Source of the DNA: Terriglobia bacterium
Lineage (GTDB): Bacteria > Acidobacteriota > Terriglobia > Bryobacterales > Bryobacteraceae
Assembly (NCBI GenBank): GCA_020073445.1
Contig: JAIQFE010000019.1
Coordinates: forward strand, 124,001-188,000
Direction of reading: 5' to 3'
DNA length: 64,000 nucleotides
Below are positions 63,381 to 64,000 of this stretch, in pieces. The notes under the pieces were generated by a model. The model had not been told where the DNA came from and made no database searches. It saw nothing but the letters and a program-made list of their open reading frames with translations. How positions within the stretch are numbered: the stretch's first letter is position 1; every line of letters starts with the position of its first letter. Both the position numbers and the translations under genes were made by a program.

Positions 63381-64000
63381 ATGAGCAGTCTCTACGCCCG
63401 CTGGATGTACGATTGGGACGCCCGGCTGAATGCCGTCTCCACCAATCGTGTCGTCCGGCCCTTCGATTGGGGCCTGGAATGGACCCGGCAGTGGCCCACG
63501 GCTGCCCGCTTTCCCCAGAACGGGCACGACCCGCACGGATACCTGAAGCTCCTGAACCAGGCCGGATTGGAAGATAGCGACGAGTTTTTTGGCTATCGGA
63601 CACCTTCCGATTTCGTTCTGGACGGCAACCGCCTGCGTTTCACCAGCCCGGTGAAGACCCCGTACAGCGAGAACAACACGGTCCACGGGCAGTGGTTCCC
63701 GGCGGCTCAAAAGCCTGGAAAGCGCCGCGTGGCGGCGGTGGTGCTTCCGCACTGGAACGCCTCAGCCCAGCAGCATGGGGCCCTGTGTGCCGGGATGGCC
63801 AAGTTCGGGATCAACGCGCTGCGCGTGAGCCTGCCGTATCACGACTACCGCATGCCGGCCGAGCTGCAGCGCGCCGACTACGCCGTTTCCTCCAACCTCG
63901 CCCGCACCATCGACGCTACCCGGCAGGCAGTGATCGACACCCGTTGCTGCGTTGACTGGCTAGAGCAGCAGGGCTTCGAAAGTATCGGCATCGTTGGGAC
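63381..64000 (+). CDS. Alpha/beta-hydrolase-like protein, 3' end outside window
   Basis: About 206 codons are visible from ATG 63381 (MSSLYARWMYDWDARLNAV). VAAVVLPHWNAS is a first beta-strand with a candidate oxyanion loop, and the frame ends SIGIVG, where the nucleophile elbow (GxSxG) would follow. No signal peptide is seen. Likely a family of large hydrolases (ABHD18-like), but the catalytic residues lie off the window, so this is tentative. Confidence 0.65.
   Translation, partial: MSSLYARWMYDWDARLNAVSTNRVVRPFDWGLEWTRQWPTAARFPQNGHDPHGYLKLLNQAGLEDSDEFFGYRTPSDFVLDGNRLRFTSPVKTPYSENNTVHGQWFPAAQKPGKRRVAAVVLPHWNASAQQHGALCAGMAKFGINALRVSLPYHDYRMPAELQRADYAVSSNLARTIDATRQAVIDTRCCVDWLEQQGFESIGIVG

Overview
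The window reads as GC-rich bacterial chromosome, most probably from an acidobacterium of the Solibacter/Bryobacter type. The pointers are tandem quinoprotein-like dehydrogenases with a secreted dihaem cytochrome, a fused MFS/spermidine-synthase protein, a TolB-like membrane protein of a type common in that phylum, and several multi-hairpin intergenic elements. No rRNA or tRNA gene, CRISPR array, intact insertion sequence or prophage is visible, so placement is inferred from gene style only.

Layout. 1-5.7 kb: a 5'-truncated molybdenum-hydroxylase operon (2Fe-2S, Moco and FAD/4Fe-4S subunits, PaoABC-like) coupled to 4-hydroxybenzoate 3-monooxygenase (pobA) and a ThiO-like oxidase. 5.8-9.9 kb: two secreted PQQ-type dehydrogenases and a dihaem cytochrome c. 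10-19.4 kb: metabolic and hypothetical genes (TolB-like protein, LarA-family enzyme, YhdH-type reductase, fused spermidine synthase, DDAH-type hydrolase, M20 peptidase, GlcG/HbpS protein). 19.4-22.1 kb: a ligase/carrier/acyltransferase fusion and the scar of a ParD/RelE-type toxin-antitoxin pair. 22.3-26.4 kb: a form II CO-dehydrogenase-like coxSLMG operon. 26.4-31.6 kb: a large membrane protein, a methyltransferase, an acyl-CoA carboxylase beta chain and a small secreted protein. 31.6-34.8 kb: ClpC and an orphan ABC ATPase. 34.9-36.7 kb: a small accessory island (Uma2 nuclease-like, DUF6602-like) and an archaeal-type CTP-dependent riboflavin-kinase-like protein next to leuS and nfo. 40-46 kb: glycosyltransferases and an asparagine synthetase. 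46-50 kb: an FHA-GAF-PP2C phosphatase with an unknown partner, and a transpeptidase with a Lys/Ala-rich linker. 50-52.3 kb: a poorly coding, repeat-bearing stretch. 52.3-54.7 kb: rpsO-pnp, with pnp broken by an internal deletion. 54.8-60.5 kb: a WD40-like protein and a catabolic-looking operon (VOC, epoxide hydrolase, frameshifted enoyl-CoA hydratase). 60.5-64 kb: an RNA methyltransferase, rarA, a PilZ protein and a truncated hydrolase.

How it fits together. The first operon could oxidise an aromatic aldehyde to 4-hydroxybenzoate and on to protocatechuate. The quinoprotein/cytochrome group and the coxSLMG group would pass electrons from small organic substrates or CO to the respiratory chain. 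The polysaccharide genes, the PilZ protein and the phosphatase suggest surface-polymer synthesis and signalling. The strongest unusual points are the disrupted pnp, the bacterial RibK-like gene, the toxin-antitoxin scar, the clusters of perfect hairpins, and the PaoABC-PobA coupling. No clearly new multi-gene system could be proven from sequence alone.
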